Shown piece by piece: positions 1 through 6,126 of a stretch of DNA of 9,880 nt. Source of the stretch: Pseudomonadota bacterium (GTDB taxonomy: Bacteria > Pseudomonadota > Alphaproteobacteria > UBA828 > JAPUJA01); contig JAPUJA010000246.1 of assembly GCA_027296525.1 (NCBI GenBank), positions 1 through 9,880 on the forward strand. Direction: 5' to 3'. The translations under genes and the position numbers were made by a program. The notes beneath the pieces are model-generated. The model did no database searches and was not told where the DNA came from. It saw only the letters and a program-made list of their open reading frames with translations. Positions within the stretch are counted from its first letter, which is position 1. Each line of letters opens with the position of its first letter.

Positions 1-1162
1 GCTTGAGGACGTCGTCGTGATCAACACCTGCGCAGTCACGGGCGAGGCCGAGCGCCAGGCGCGCCAGATGATCCGGCGCAAGAGGCGCGAGCGGCCCGGT
101 GCACGCATCATCGTGACGGGCTGCGCCGCCCAGATCGATCCGCAATCCTATGGCGCGATGCCCGAGGTCGATCAGGTGCTCGGAAACGCCGAGAAGCTCG
201 ATCCCGCGAGCTACCGAGATCCGAAGGCTGAGCGCGTCCGCGTGGGCGACATCATGACCGTGTGCGCCACCGCGGGCCATCTGATCGCGGGCTTCGAGGG
301 CCGCGCGCGCGCCTTCGTCCAGGTGCAGAACGGCTGCGATCACCGCTGCACCTTCTGCGTCATTCCCTTCGGCCGGGGCCCGAGCCGGAGCGTCCCGGTG
401 GGCGCCCTGGTCGAGCAGATCCGAAGGCTCGTCGCGAACGGCTTTCACGAGGTGGTGCTGACCGGGGTCGATCTCGGGGCCTATGGCGCGGACCTGCCGG
501 GACGGCCCGCGCTCGGCAACATGATCCGCCGCCTGCTTGCCCAGCTGCCGGAGCTTCAGCGACTTCGCCTTTCCTCGATCGATCCGGTCGAGATCGATCC
601 CGAGCTCGAGGGTTTGATGGGGGACGAGCCGCGGCTCATGCCGCATCTGCATTTGAGCGTTCAGGCGGGCGACGATCTGGTGCTCAAGCGCATGAAGCGA
701 CGCCATTCGCGCCATGATGTGATCGAGCTCGCGGAGCGCCTCCGGCGGCGACGCCCGGACATCGTGTTCGGCGCCGACCTGATCGCGGGCTTTCCGACCG
801 AGAGCGAGGCGATGTTCGAGCAGACCCTCGCCCTCGTCGCCGAGGCCCGGCTCACCTATCTTCACGTCTTCCCCTATTCCGAACGGGCGGGAACGCCGGC
901 GGCGCGCATGCCGCAACTGCCCAAGGCCGTGCGCAAGGAGCGCGCGGCGCGTCTCAGGGCGGCGGGCGAGGCGGCCGTGCGGCACTTCCTCGAAGGCCGG
1001 GTCGGCTCCTTGGCCTCGGTGCTCGTCGAAAACCGTGGCGCGGGGCGGAGCGAGCATTTCGCACCGGTCGTGCTCACGGGCGTTGAGGCCGCTCCCGGCG
1101 CCCTCTTGCGCGCGCGCATCGAAGGCTCGGACGGTTCGCGGCTCTTGGGCAAGGCGGCCTGA
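1..1162 (+). CDS. mtaB: tRNA t6A37 methylthiotransferase MtaB (5' end missing)
   Basis: Radical-SAM enzyme that adds a methylthio group to N6-threonylcarbamoyladenosine at position 37 of ANN-decoding tRNAs. The reading frame is already open at the window edge (first whole codon at base 2). The GTG at 17 is internal, because the residues before it (LEDVV) continue the family pattern. Seen: two of the three N-terminal cluster cysteines, in INTCAVT (Cys codon at 29) and TGCAAQ (122). The radical-SAM triad CDHRCTFC has Cys codons at 335, 347 and 356. Later come DLIAGFPTE, the HVFPYSERAGTPA motif, and a C-terminal TRAM-like tRNA-binding segment from about base 1000. The first N-terminal cysteine and roughly 40-50 residues lie off the left edge (estimate from the family). 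The MtaB subfamily is favoured over MiaB or RimO by the ERAGTPA region and by ftsY 4 nt downstream, a pairing common in alphaproteobacteria. Confidence 0.93.
   Translation, partial: LEDVVVINTCAVTGEAERQARQMIRRKRRERPGARIIVTGCAAQIDPQSYGAMPEVDQVLGNAEKLDPASYRDPKAERVRVGDIMTVCATAGHLIAGFEGRARAFVQVQNGCDHRCTFCVIPFGRGPSRSVPVGALVEQIRRLVANGFHEVVLTGVDLGAYGADLPGRPALGNMIRRLLAQLPELQRLRLSSIDPVEIDPELEGLMGDEPRLMPHLHLSVQAGDDLVLKRMKRRHSRHDVIELAERLRRRRPDIVFGADLIAGFPTESEAMFEQTLALVAEARLTYLHVFPYSERAGTPAARMPQLPKAVRKERAARLRAAGEAAVRHFLEGRVGSLASVLVENRGAGRSEHFAPVVLTGVEAAPGALLRARIEGSDGSRLLGKAA
1151..1157 (+). promoter_or_regulatory. Shine-Dalgarno site for ftsY
   Basis: AAGGCGG, one mismatch from AAGGAGG, lies 9 nt before the GTG at 1167 and inside the last codons of mtaB. 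It supports 1167 as the ftsY start. The open frame extends upstream to 1035, but that part is an out-of-frame reading of the mtaB C-terminus. Confidence 0.5.
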
Positions 1163-1166
1163 AGGC

Positions 1167-2105
1167 GTGCCCGAGGAGGCGAGGGGCGGCTGGTTCCAGC
1201 GTCTCAAGCAGGGCCTCAGCCGAAGCGCATCCAAGATCGGCCAAGGCGTCGCCGGCATCTTCGCGGGCCGGAGCGTCGATGATGCGAGCCTCGACGAACT
1301 CGAAGAACTCCTGATCTCGGCCGACCTCGGCGTCGCGACGGCGGCGGCGCTGGTTGCGCGCCTGCGCGCGATGCGCTTCGAGAAGGACGCCGGCGCCGAG
1401 GAGGTCGTCGGCGCGCTCGCGGACGCGATCGCCGAGCTGCTCGCCCCGGTCGCCAAGCCGCTCGCGATCGATCCCGCGCTCAAGCCCCATACGGTGCTCG
1501 TCGCCGGGGTCAACGGCACGGGCAAGACGACGACGATCGGCAAGCTCGCGGCCCAGTGGCGTGCCGAGGGCAAGACGGTGATGCTCGCGGCGGGCGATAC
1601 CTTTCGCGCCGCGGCGGTCGAACAGCTGAAAATCTGGGGCGAGCGCGCGGGCTGTCCCGTGATTGCGCGCGATGAGATGGGGGCCGACGCCGCGGGCCTC
1701 GTTTTCGATGCCTATCAGAAGGCCAAGGCCGAAGGCGTCGATATCTTGATCGTCGACACGGCCGGGCGGCTTCAGAACAAGAGCGCGCTCATGGACGAGC
1801 TCAAGAAGATCGTTCGCGTGATGCGGAAAGTCGACGCCTCGGCGCCGCACAGCTCGCTGCTCGTGCTGGATGCCACCACCGGTCAGAACGCCCACAGCCA
1901 GGTCGAGGTCTTCCGCGAGGCCGTCGAGATCGACGGGCTCATCCTCACCAAGCTCGACAGCTCGGCCAGGGGCGGCGTGCTGGTCGCGCTCGCCGAGCGC
2001 TTTCAGCTTCCGGTTCACGCGCTCGGCGTGGGCGAGGGGCTCGAGGACTTAAGACCCTTCGAGGCGGTGAGCTTCGCCCGTCTGCTGCTCGGGATGGAGG
2101 CATGA
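1167..2105 (+). CDS. ftsY: Signal recognition particle receptor GTPase FtsY
   Basis: SRP-family GTPase that docks SRP-ribosome complexes at the inner membrane for delivery to SecYEG. The GTG start gives 312 residues. The N-terminus (about 9-32) begins WFQRLKQG and is basic and amphipathic, suiting a lipid-binding helix. The long acidic A domain of E. coli FtsY is absent. A helical N domain follows (about 35-105), then the G domain: P-loop GVNGTGKTT (114-122), DTFRAAA (144-150), G3 DTAGRLQNK (197-205), DATTGQNA (235-242), G4 TKLD (261-264), and the closing GVGE/DLRPF segment. All GTP-binding motifs look intact. It begins 4 nt after mtaB and is probably cotranscribed with it. The family call is firm. 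Ffh is excluded by the absence of an M domain and by DTFRAAA at the position where Ffh has DT-RPAA. Confidence 0.96.
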   Translation: MPEEARGGWFQRLKQGLSRSASKIGQGVAGIFAGRSVDDASLDELEELLISADLGVATAAALVARLRAMRFEKDAGAEEVVGALADAIAELLAPVAKPLAIDPALKPHTVLVAGVNGTGKTTTIGKLAAQWRAEGKTVMLAAGDTFRAAAVEQLKIWGERAGCPVIARDEMGADAAGLVFDAYQKAKAEGVDILIVDTAGRLQNKSALMDELKKIVRVMRKVDASAPHSSLLVLDATTGQNAHSQVEVFREAVEIDGLILTKLDSSARGGVLVALAERFQLPVHALGVGEGLEDLRPFEAVSFARLLLGMEA

Positions 2106-2121
2106 GAGAAGGCGCCCAAGG

Positions 2122-2158
2122 CGGCTTCATCTCTCGTTTACGATAAGCTGATAAGCCG
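2122..2158 (+). other. Imperfect inverted repeat after ftsY
   Basis: CGGCTT (2122-2127) and ATC (2129-2131) can pair with GAT (2150-2152) and AAGCCG (2153-2158), leaving one bulged C. A small TCG/CGA pairing around TTTA is possible inside. No T-run follows, so this is not a classic intrinsic terminator. It may be a 3'-end-stabilising hairpin or chance. Confidence 0.2.
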
Positions 2159-2193
2159 GGGTGGCGGGTACCGGACAGATCGAGTGCCAAGCC

Positions 2194-2397
2194 ATGGAAA
2201 GAACCGCCTACATATTGCTGGCCGCCGTGGCGGTGGTCTGGATCATCGTCATGGTCGCGGGGCTTGTGGTCGCCTTTCCGGTTGGGGTTATCGGGCTCGT
2301 CGTCATCTTCGCGCTCGGCCTGCTCTTCATCAAGGCCCTGAAAGAGCGCTTGGCCAGCAAGGAAGACGACCATTACGACAAGAACGTCGAGAAGTAG
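2194..2397 (+). CDS. Small two-helix inner-membrane protein next to YbjQ
   Basis: A 67-residue protein that I cannot name. It holds two hydrophobic segments, about residues 5-27 and 30-46, separated by a short FPVG turn. A charged, lysine- and acid-rich tail follows (about 47-67, with KEDDHYDKN). This fits a helical hairpin in the inner membrane with both ends on the same side, probably the cytoplasm. The ATG at 2194 was chosen because the hydrophobic region then starts directly. An in-frame GTG at 2161 would add 11 residues (78 aa in all). Neither start has a strong ribosome binding site. The stop lies 9 nt before the YbjQ-family gene, so the two are probably translated from one mRNA and may act together. 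Real coding is supported by composition typical of membrane proteins and by the tight spacing. The function is unknown. Confidence 0.75.
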   Translation: MERTAYILLAAVAVVWIIVMVAGLVVAFPVGVIGLVVIFALGLLFIKALKERLASKEDDHYDKNVEK

Positions 2398-2400
2398 GGA
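2396..2400 (+). promoter_or_regulatory. Shine-Dalgarno site for the YbjQ-family gene
   Basis: AGGGA overlaps the stop codon of the preceding membrane-protein gene and lies 6 nt before the ATG at 2407. This layout suggests translational coupling and selects 2407 over the in-frame ATG at 2413. Confidence 0.5.
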
Positions 2401-2406
2401 CGCGCC

Positions 2407-2727
2407 ATGCTGATGACGACCCAGGACGAGCTCGCCAATTATGAGATCACCGAGACCTTGGGGCTCGTGAAGGGCAACGCCGTTCGCGCGCGCCATGTCG
2501 GAAAGGACATCATGGCGTCGTTTCGCCAGATCGTGGGCGGCGAGGTTCACGAATACACCAAGATGATGGCCGAATCCCGCGAGCAGGCGCTCGACCGCAT
2601 GACCGCCGAAGCCCAGGCGCAGGGCGCCGACGGCATCGTCTGCATGCGTTTCATGACGGCCAGTGTCATGCAGGGGGTGGCCGAGCTCCTGGCCTACGGC
2701 ACCGCGGTCAAGCTCAGGAAGAAGTAA
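2407..2727 (+). CDS. YbjQ/UPF0145 family protein
   Basis: A 106-residue protein, the usual length for the UPF0145 (YbjQ) family. Members form small ring-like oligomers and are often labelled 'heavy-metal-binding', although no biochemical role is well established. Seen: an N-terminal ITETLGLVKGNAVRA strand region, a central helix-rich part (EYTKMMAESREQALDRM), and the family C-terminal signature, GADGIVCMRF (79-88) then MQGVAELLAYGTAV (about 93-106 region). The common MRFDT is MRFMT here. There is one cysteine and no obvious metal-binding cluster, so metal binding should not be assumed. No signal peptide or membrane segment was seen. The upstream small membrane protein is the likely partner. 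The gene converges on the Nudix gene with 14 nt between the two stop codons. Confidence 0.9.
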   Translation: MLMTTQDELANYEITETLGLVKGNAVRARHVGKDIMASFRQIVGGEVHEYTKMMAESREQALDRMTAEAQAQGADGIVCMRFMTASVMQGVAELLAYGTAVKLRKK

Positions 2728-2741
2728 CCGGGCTCTGCCCC

Positions 2742-3296
2742 TCAGCGCCCCGGCGCGAAGTCGCCGGTTTCGCCCCGAGGATTCGTGCGCGGCTGGAACA
2801 GCGCGACGCCCTCGAGCTCGCGGAAATGCTCGAGCGCCCAGCGGGTCGAGGGAAAGGCGAGCTCATCCCAGGGGATCTCCCGCCAATCGAAAAGACGGGT
2901 CTCGAGGCTCTCGGGCCCCGGGCCAATGCGGGCGTTTTCAAGCCGGGCACGGTAGATCAGCTGGAGCTGGCCGATCCGCGGGATGTTGTAGACCGCGAGC
3001 AGCGCCTCGACCTCGATCTCGGCCTTGGCTTCCTCGAGCGCTTCGCGCGCGGCGCCTTCGAGGCTCGTCTCGTTGAGCTCGAGATAACCCGCCGGGATCG
3101 TCCAGAACCCGGTTCGGGGTTCGATCGCGCGCCGGCACAGCAGGATCTTGCCCTCATAGCCACAGACCGCGCCGACCACGACCTTGGGGTTGTGGTAGTG
3201 GATGAAGCCGCAGGCCTCGCAGACGAGCCGCGCGCGGTTGTCGCCCTCCGGCACCTTGCTGACGATCGGGCCGGCGTCTTTGGGATAGCGCGCCAT
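2742..3296 (-). CDS. Nudix hydrolase with half a zinc-ribbon N-terminus
   Basis: A 184-residue cytosolic Nudix pyrophosphohydrolase of unknown substrate; nucleotide-diphosphate derivatives are the family norm. The ATG at 3296 begins MARYPKDAGP. The frame opens upstream to 3401, but that stretch (MARRWRTRG...) is low-complexity and has no family match. Residues 15-45 carry a segment typical of the zinc-ribbon Nudix group: PEGDNRARLVC, CEACG (Cys26, Cys29), then HYHNPKVVVG. The Nudix box spans about 70-92: G70, E76, R84-E85 and E88-E89 are present, so the metal-binding glutamates are intact. The usual Gly after the EE pair is Lys91. The first CxxC of a full ribbon is missing (YPKDAG stands there), so zinc binding is doubtful. 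No Shine-Dalgarno sequence is visible. A promoter-like sequence ends just before the ATG. Confidence 0.9.
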   Translation of the reverse strand: MARYPKDAGPIVSKVPEGDNRARLVCEACGFIHYHNPKVVVGAVCGYEGKILLCRRAIEPRTGFWTIPAGYLELNETSLEGAAREALEEAKAEIEVEALLAVYNIPRIGQLQLIYRARLENARIGPGPESLETRLFDWREIPWDELAFPSTRWALEHFRELEGVALFQPRTNPRGETGDFAPGR

Positions 3297-3445
3297 GGCG
3301 ACACTATGGAACGGCCGCGCGCGGCGGTCCAGATGTCCGCCGCCCCGGAGCCCGTGCGCGCGCCCCTCCCCTGCGCCACGGGTCCGCCACCTTCGCGCCA
3401 CCCGAAGGCTTTTCAGTGAGGGCTTTTCGCGGCAGACTGCACGCT
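3297..3445. other. Divergent intergenic region between the Nudix and hisN-like genes
   Basis: About 149 very GC-rich bases separate the two divergent starts, so promoters for both directions are expected here. On the plus strand I see no convincing -35/-10 pair. The only local structure noticed is the 8-base direct repeat GGCTTTTC at 3407-3414 and 3421-3428, close to the hisN-like start. No operator or riboswitch was recognised. Confidence 0.5.
3303..3332 (-). promoter_or_regulatory. Candidate promoter of the Nudix gene (possibly leaderless)
   Basis: Reading the minus strand, CTGGAC (3332-3327) and CCATAG/CATAGT (3309-3303) match the alphaproteobacterial housekeeping pattern CTTGAC-N17-CTATAT at 5/6 and 4/6, with exactly 17 bases between them. 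Six bases separate CATAGT from the ATG at 3296, so transcription would be expected to start on or next to the A of that codon. This is a by-eye match in GC-rich DNA and remains tentative. Confidence 0.3.
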
Positions 3446-4237
3446 ATGAATGACGCGGCTTACGGGGAATTCGTCGCTTTCGCCGAAGGTCTCGCGGAGA
3501 CGAGCGGCGAGATCCTGAGGCGCTACTTCCGCGCGCCCTTCGAGATCGACGACAAGCCGGACGCGAGCCCCGTGACGCCCGCCGATCGCGAAGCCGAGAG
3601 CCGGATGCGCGAGATCATCGCGGCCACCTATCCGGAGCACGGCGTCTGTGGCGAGGAGTTCGCGCCCGTCCGGCTCGACGCCGAGTTCGTCTGGATGATC
3701 GATCCCCTCGACGGCACGAAGTCGTTCATCACCGGCAAGCCCCTGTTCGGCACGCTCATCGGCCTGCTTCATCGGGGCCGGCCGGTGGTCGGGATCATCG
3801 ACCACCCCGCCTTGGGCGAACGCTGGGTCGGCGGCGTCGGTCAGCCGACCGCATTCAACGGCGCGCGAGTCGGCGTGCGCGCCTGCGTCTCATTGGCAAA
3901 GGCGGTGCTCTACACCACCACCTACGAGACCTTCGAGGGCGCGGACCGCGAGGCCTTCGACCGCGCGCGCAAGGCGGTTCGGCTTCCCATGTATGGCGGC
4001 GACTGTTACGCCTATGGGCTGATCGCGAGCGGCTTCGTCGATCTCATCATCGAGACCGATCACGGGCCCGACGACTTCTTTCCGCTCGTGCCCGTGATCG
4101 AGAACGCGGGCGGACTGATGACCGACTGGTCGGGCGCGGCGCTCACCATGGAGTCCGACGGGCGCGTCGTCGCCGCGGGCGATGAGAAGGTCCATGCCGA
4201 GGCGCTCGCGCTGTTGAACGGGGAGCATGCGCCGTGA
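3446..4237 (+). CDS. hisN: Histidinol-phosphatase, inositol monophosphatase superfamily (HisN-like)
   Basis: A Mg-dependent phosphatase of 263 residues, the typical size. HisN enzymes remove phosphate from L-histidinol phosphate, the penultimate step of histidine synthesis, in organisms lacking HisB-type phosphatases. Seen: GEEF (69-72), DPLDGTKSF (86-94) with metal-ligand aspartates, GGDCYAYG near 190 (a HisN-subgroup hallmark), and PDDFFPLVPVIENAGG (from about 208). In the last, Asp210 aligns with the catalytic metal ligand of W-D or PY-D motifs; a Pro replaces the usual Ala. No signal peptide was seen. The ATG at 3446 matches the family N-terminus (EFVAFAEGLAE). A GTG at 3416, with GAAGG 7 nt upstream, has the better ribosome site and would add 10 residues. 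The stop overlaps the next gene by 4 nt. It could instead act on another sugar or inositol phosphate. Confidence 0.8.
   Translation: MNDAAYGEFVAFAEGLAETSGEILRRYFRAPFEIDDKPDASPVTPADREAESRMREIIAATYPEHGVCGEEFAPVRLDAEFVWMIDPLDGTKSFITGKPLFGTLIGLLHRGRPVVGIIDHPALGERWVGGVGQPTAFNGARVGVRACVSLAKAVLYTTTYETFEGADREAFDRARKAVRLPMYGGDCYAYGLIASGFVDLIIETDHGPDDFFPLVPVIENAGGLMTDWSGAALTMESDGRVVAAGDEKVHAEALALLNGEHAP
4220..4225 (+). promoter_or_regulatory. Shine-Dalgarno site for the first yejA gene
   Basis: GGGGAG in the last codons of the hisN-like gene sits 8 nt before the GTG at 4234. It supports that start, which directly precedes a clear signal peptide. Confidence 0.5.
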
Positions 4238-6069
4238 GGACCACTTTTGGATTTCTTTGCCTTGCCGTCTTTTGTCTCGTCGCCGGCGCTGCGTGGGCGG
4301 GCGAGGCGCTCCACGGCCTCTCGCTCTTCGGCGATCTCAAATACGGGCCCGATTTCACCCATTTCGACTATGTCAACCCGGAGGCGCCCAAGGGCGGCGC
4401 GATCAGCTTTGCCGCGGAGGGCACATACAATTCGTTGAATCCGTTCATTCTCAAGGGTGACCCCGTGCAGGGGCTCGAGAGCTTCGTCTTCGAGACCCTG
4501 CTCGAGCGCGCGCTCGATGAGCCCGATGCGGCCTATGGGCTGATCGCGGCGAGCGTCGAGGTCAGCCCCGATCGCTCCTGGGAAATCTTCAACCTTCGGC
4601 CCGAGGCCCGTTGGCATGACGGCACGCCGATCACCGCCGAGGACGTCGTGTTCTCCGTCGAGACGCTGAAGGCGCATGGTCACCCTTATTACCGGGTCAT
4701 TCTCGCGGAGGTCGCAAGCGCCGAGATGCTCGATCCCCGCCGGGTCAGGATCACCTTCAGCAACACCGAGAACCGCAAGCTGCCTCTCATCGTCGGAACC
4801 CAGCTCCCGATTCTCTCAAAGGCCCATTACGAGGACCGGGAGTTCGATCGTGTCACGCTCGAGCCGCCTTTGGGCAGTGGGCCCTACCGCGTGGCGCGGG
4901 TGAACGAAGGCCGTTCGATCGTCTATGAGCGCGTGCCGGACTATTGGGGGCGCGGCTTGCCCGTGCGGGTAGGGCGCCACAATTTTGACGAGATTCGAAT
5001 CGAATATTTCCGCGACCGCACGATCATGGTCGAGGCGCTGAAGGCGCGGGAATACGAGTTCCACGAGGAGTTCACGTCGAAAACCTGGATGACGGCCTAT
5101 GACATTCCGGAGATCGCGGACGGGCGGATGATCCGGGAAGTTCTCGCCGATAACACGCCTTCGGGCGTGCAGGCCTTCTTCATCAACACCCGGCGCGAGA
5201 AGTTCCGCGATCCCCGCGTGCGTCAGGCGCTCGCGCTTGCCTTCGACTTCGAGTGGACGAACGCGAATCTTTTTTACAGCCTCTACGACCGCATGGGGAG
5301 TTACTTTGAGAATTCCAATCTTGCGGCCGAAGGGTTGCCGGGCCCGGACGAGCTCGCGATCCTCGAAGCCTATCGCGGGCGGGTGCCGGACGAGGTCTTC
5401 AACGAACTCTATGAACCGCCACGCGCCGACGGGGACGACGGCATCCGCAAGAACCTGCAAGCCGCCCGGAGTCTTTTCGAAGAGGCCGGTTGGGTCATCG
5501 ACGAGGGGCGGCTCGTGAGCGCCGAGACGGGCGAGCAATTCACCATCGAGTTCCTCTATTTCCTGCGGACCTTCGAGCGGGTGATCGCGCCGTACGCGGT
5601 AAATCTGCGCCGTCTCGGGATCGAGGCGAGTTTGAGGCTGGTGGATGCGTCGCAATACCAGCGGCGGCTCGAGGAGTTCGATTTCGATCTCACGACGAGC
5701 CGCTACGTTCAGGACCTGTCGCCGAGCATCGAGTTGCGGAATTACTTCGCAGGCGACGCGGCGGATACCATGGGAAGTGATAACATCGCGGGCATTCGCG
5801 ACCCGGTGGTCGATGAGCTGATCGAGGAGGTGCTCTCGGCGCCCGACCGCGCGAGCCTGATCGCGGCTTGCCACGCGCTCGATAGGGTGTTGCTCTGGGG
5901 CCATTACATGGTGCCTCAGTGGTACAAGGGCGAGCATCACCTAGTCTATTGGAACAAGTTCGGGCGGCCCGACGTCAAGCCGCTCTACGATCGGGGCGTT
6001 CTCGATATCTGGTGGATCGACGCGGAGCGCGAAGCGGCGTTGAACGCGTTGGATAAAGGGCTAGACTAG
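4234..6069 (+). CDS. yejA: YejA-type peptide-binding protein, copy 1 (ABC importer)
   Basis: Periplasmic solute-binding protein (family 5) of a YejABEF-type oligopeptide importer, 611 residues. The GTG start overlaps the upstream stop (GTGA). Residues 1-22 form a Sec signal peptide (MRTT, hydrophobic core, AAWA) with likely cleavage before Gly23. There is no lipobox, so the mature protein should be soluble. The YejA-like N-terminus follows: HFDYVNPEAPKGG (43-55), then TYNSLNPF. The family-5 signature is DRSWEIF, WHDGTPITAEDVVFS (from Trp127), then PLGSGPYRV. The middle includes NTRREKFRDPRVRQAL and AFDFEWTN, and the C-terminus has WGHYMVPQWYKGEHH and DIWWID. The next gene is a paralogue with identical short DNA blocks, such as the run encoding WHDGTP, indicating tandem duplication. 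Known YejA proteins serve uptake of peptides or peptide-like compounds such as microcin C; the ligand here is not known. Confidence 0.93.
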   Translation: MRTTFGFLCLAVFCLVAGAAWAGEALHGLSLFGDLKYGPDFTHFDYVNPEAPKGGAISFAAEGTYNSLNPFILKGDPVQGLESFVFETLLERALDEPDAAYGLIAASVEVSPDRSWEIFNLRPEARWHDGTPITAEDVVFSVETLKAHGHPYYRVILAEVASAEMLDPRRVRITFSNTENRKLPLIVGTQLPILSKAHYEDREFDRVTLEPPLGSGPYRVARVNEGRSIVYERVPDYWGRGLPVRVGRHNFDEIRIEYFRDRTIMVEALKAREYEFHEEFTSKTWMTAYDIPEIADGRMIREVLADNTPSGVQAFFINTRREKFRDPRVRQALALAFDFEWTNANLFYSLYDRMGSYFENSNLAAEGLPGPDELAILEAYRGRVPDEVFNELYEPPRADGDDGIRKNLQAARSLFEEAGWVIDEGRLVSAETGEQFTIEFLYFLRTFERVIAPYAVNLRRLGIEASLRLVDASQYQRRLEEFDFDLTTSRYVQDLSPSIELRNYFAGDAADTMGSDNIAGIRDPVVDELIEEVLSAPDRASLIAACHALDRVLLWGHYMVPQWYKGEHHLVYWNKFGRPDVKPLYDRGVLDIWWIDAEREAALNALDKGLD

Positions 6070-6126
6070 ATTACAAGAGGTCCGGCCGCCCGACTCGGTG
6101 GTTCCCCGTTGGCTCCGATCGACTGG

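Noticed and set aside
2102..2146. A 14-codon ORF whose ATG overlaps the ftsY stop (ATGA).
   Set aside because: It is too short, has no ribosome site of note and no recognisable peptide; treated as chance.
2725..2765. A possible bidirectional terminator between the convergent YbjQ and Nudix genes.
   Set aside because: Only short GC pairings (CCGGG/CCCGG) are present with no T-run on either strand, and most of the segment is coding.
2826..3419. A 197-codon plus-strand frame opposite the Nudix gene.
   Set aside because: The opposite strand carries a clear Nudix box, and the plus-strand product shows no family features.
4227..4460. A 77-codon ORF starting at an ATG just before the first yejA start.
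   Set aside because: It is a different-frame reading of yejA; the frame from GTG 4234 gives a proper signal peptide and the full binding protein.
4816..5940. A 374-codon minus-strand open frame inside the first yejA; similar ones at 6061-7116 and 1074-2018.
   Set aside because: These are mirror readings of well-supported genes; the products have shadow-like composition and no recognisable motif.
6040..6067. TTGAAC-N16-TAGACT, a possible internal promoter for the second yejA.
   Set aside because: Both hexamers match only 4/6 with sub-optimal spacing, and it lies within coding sequence and overlaps a stop codon; not distinguishable from chance.
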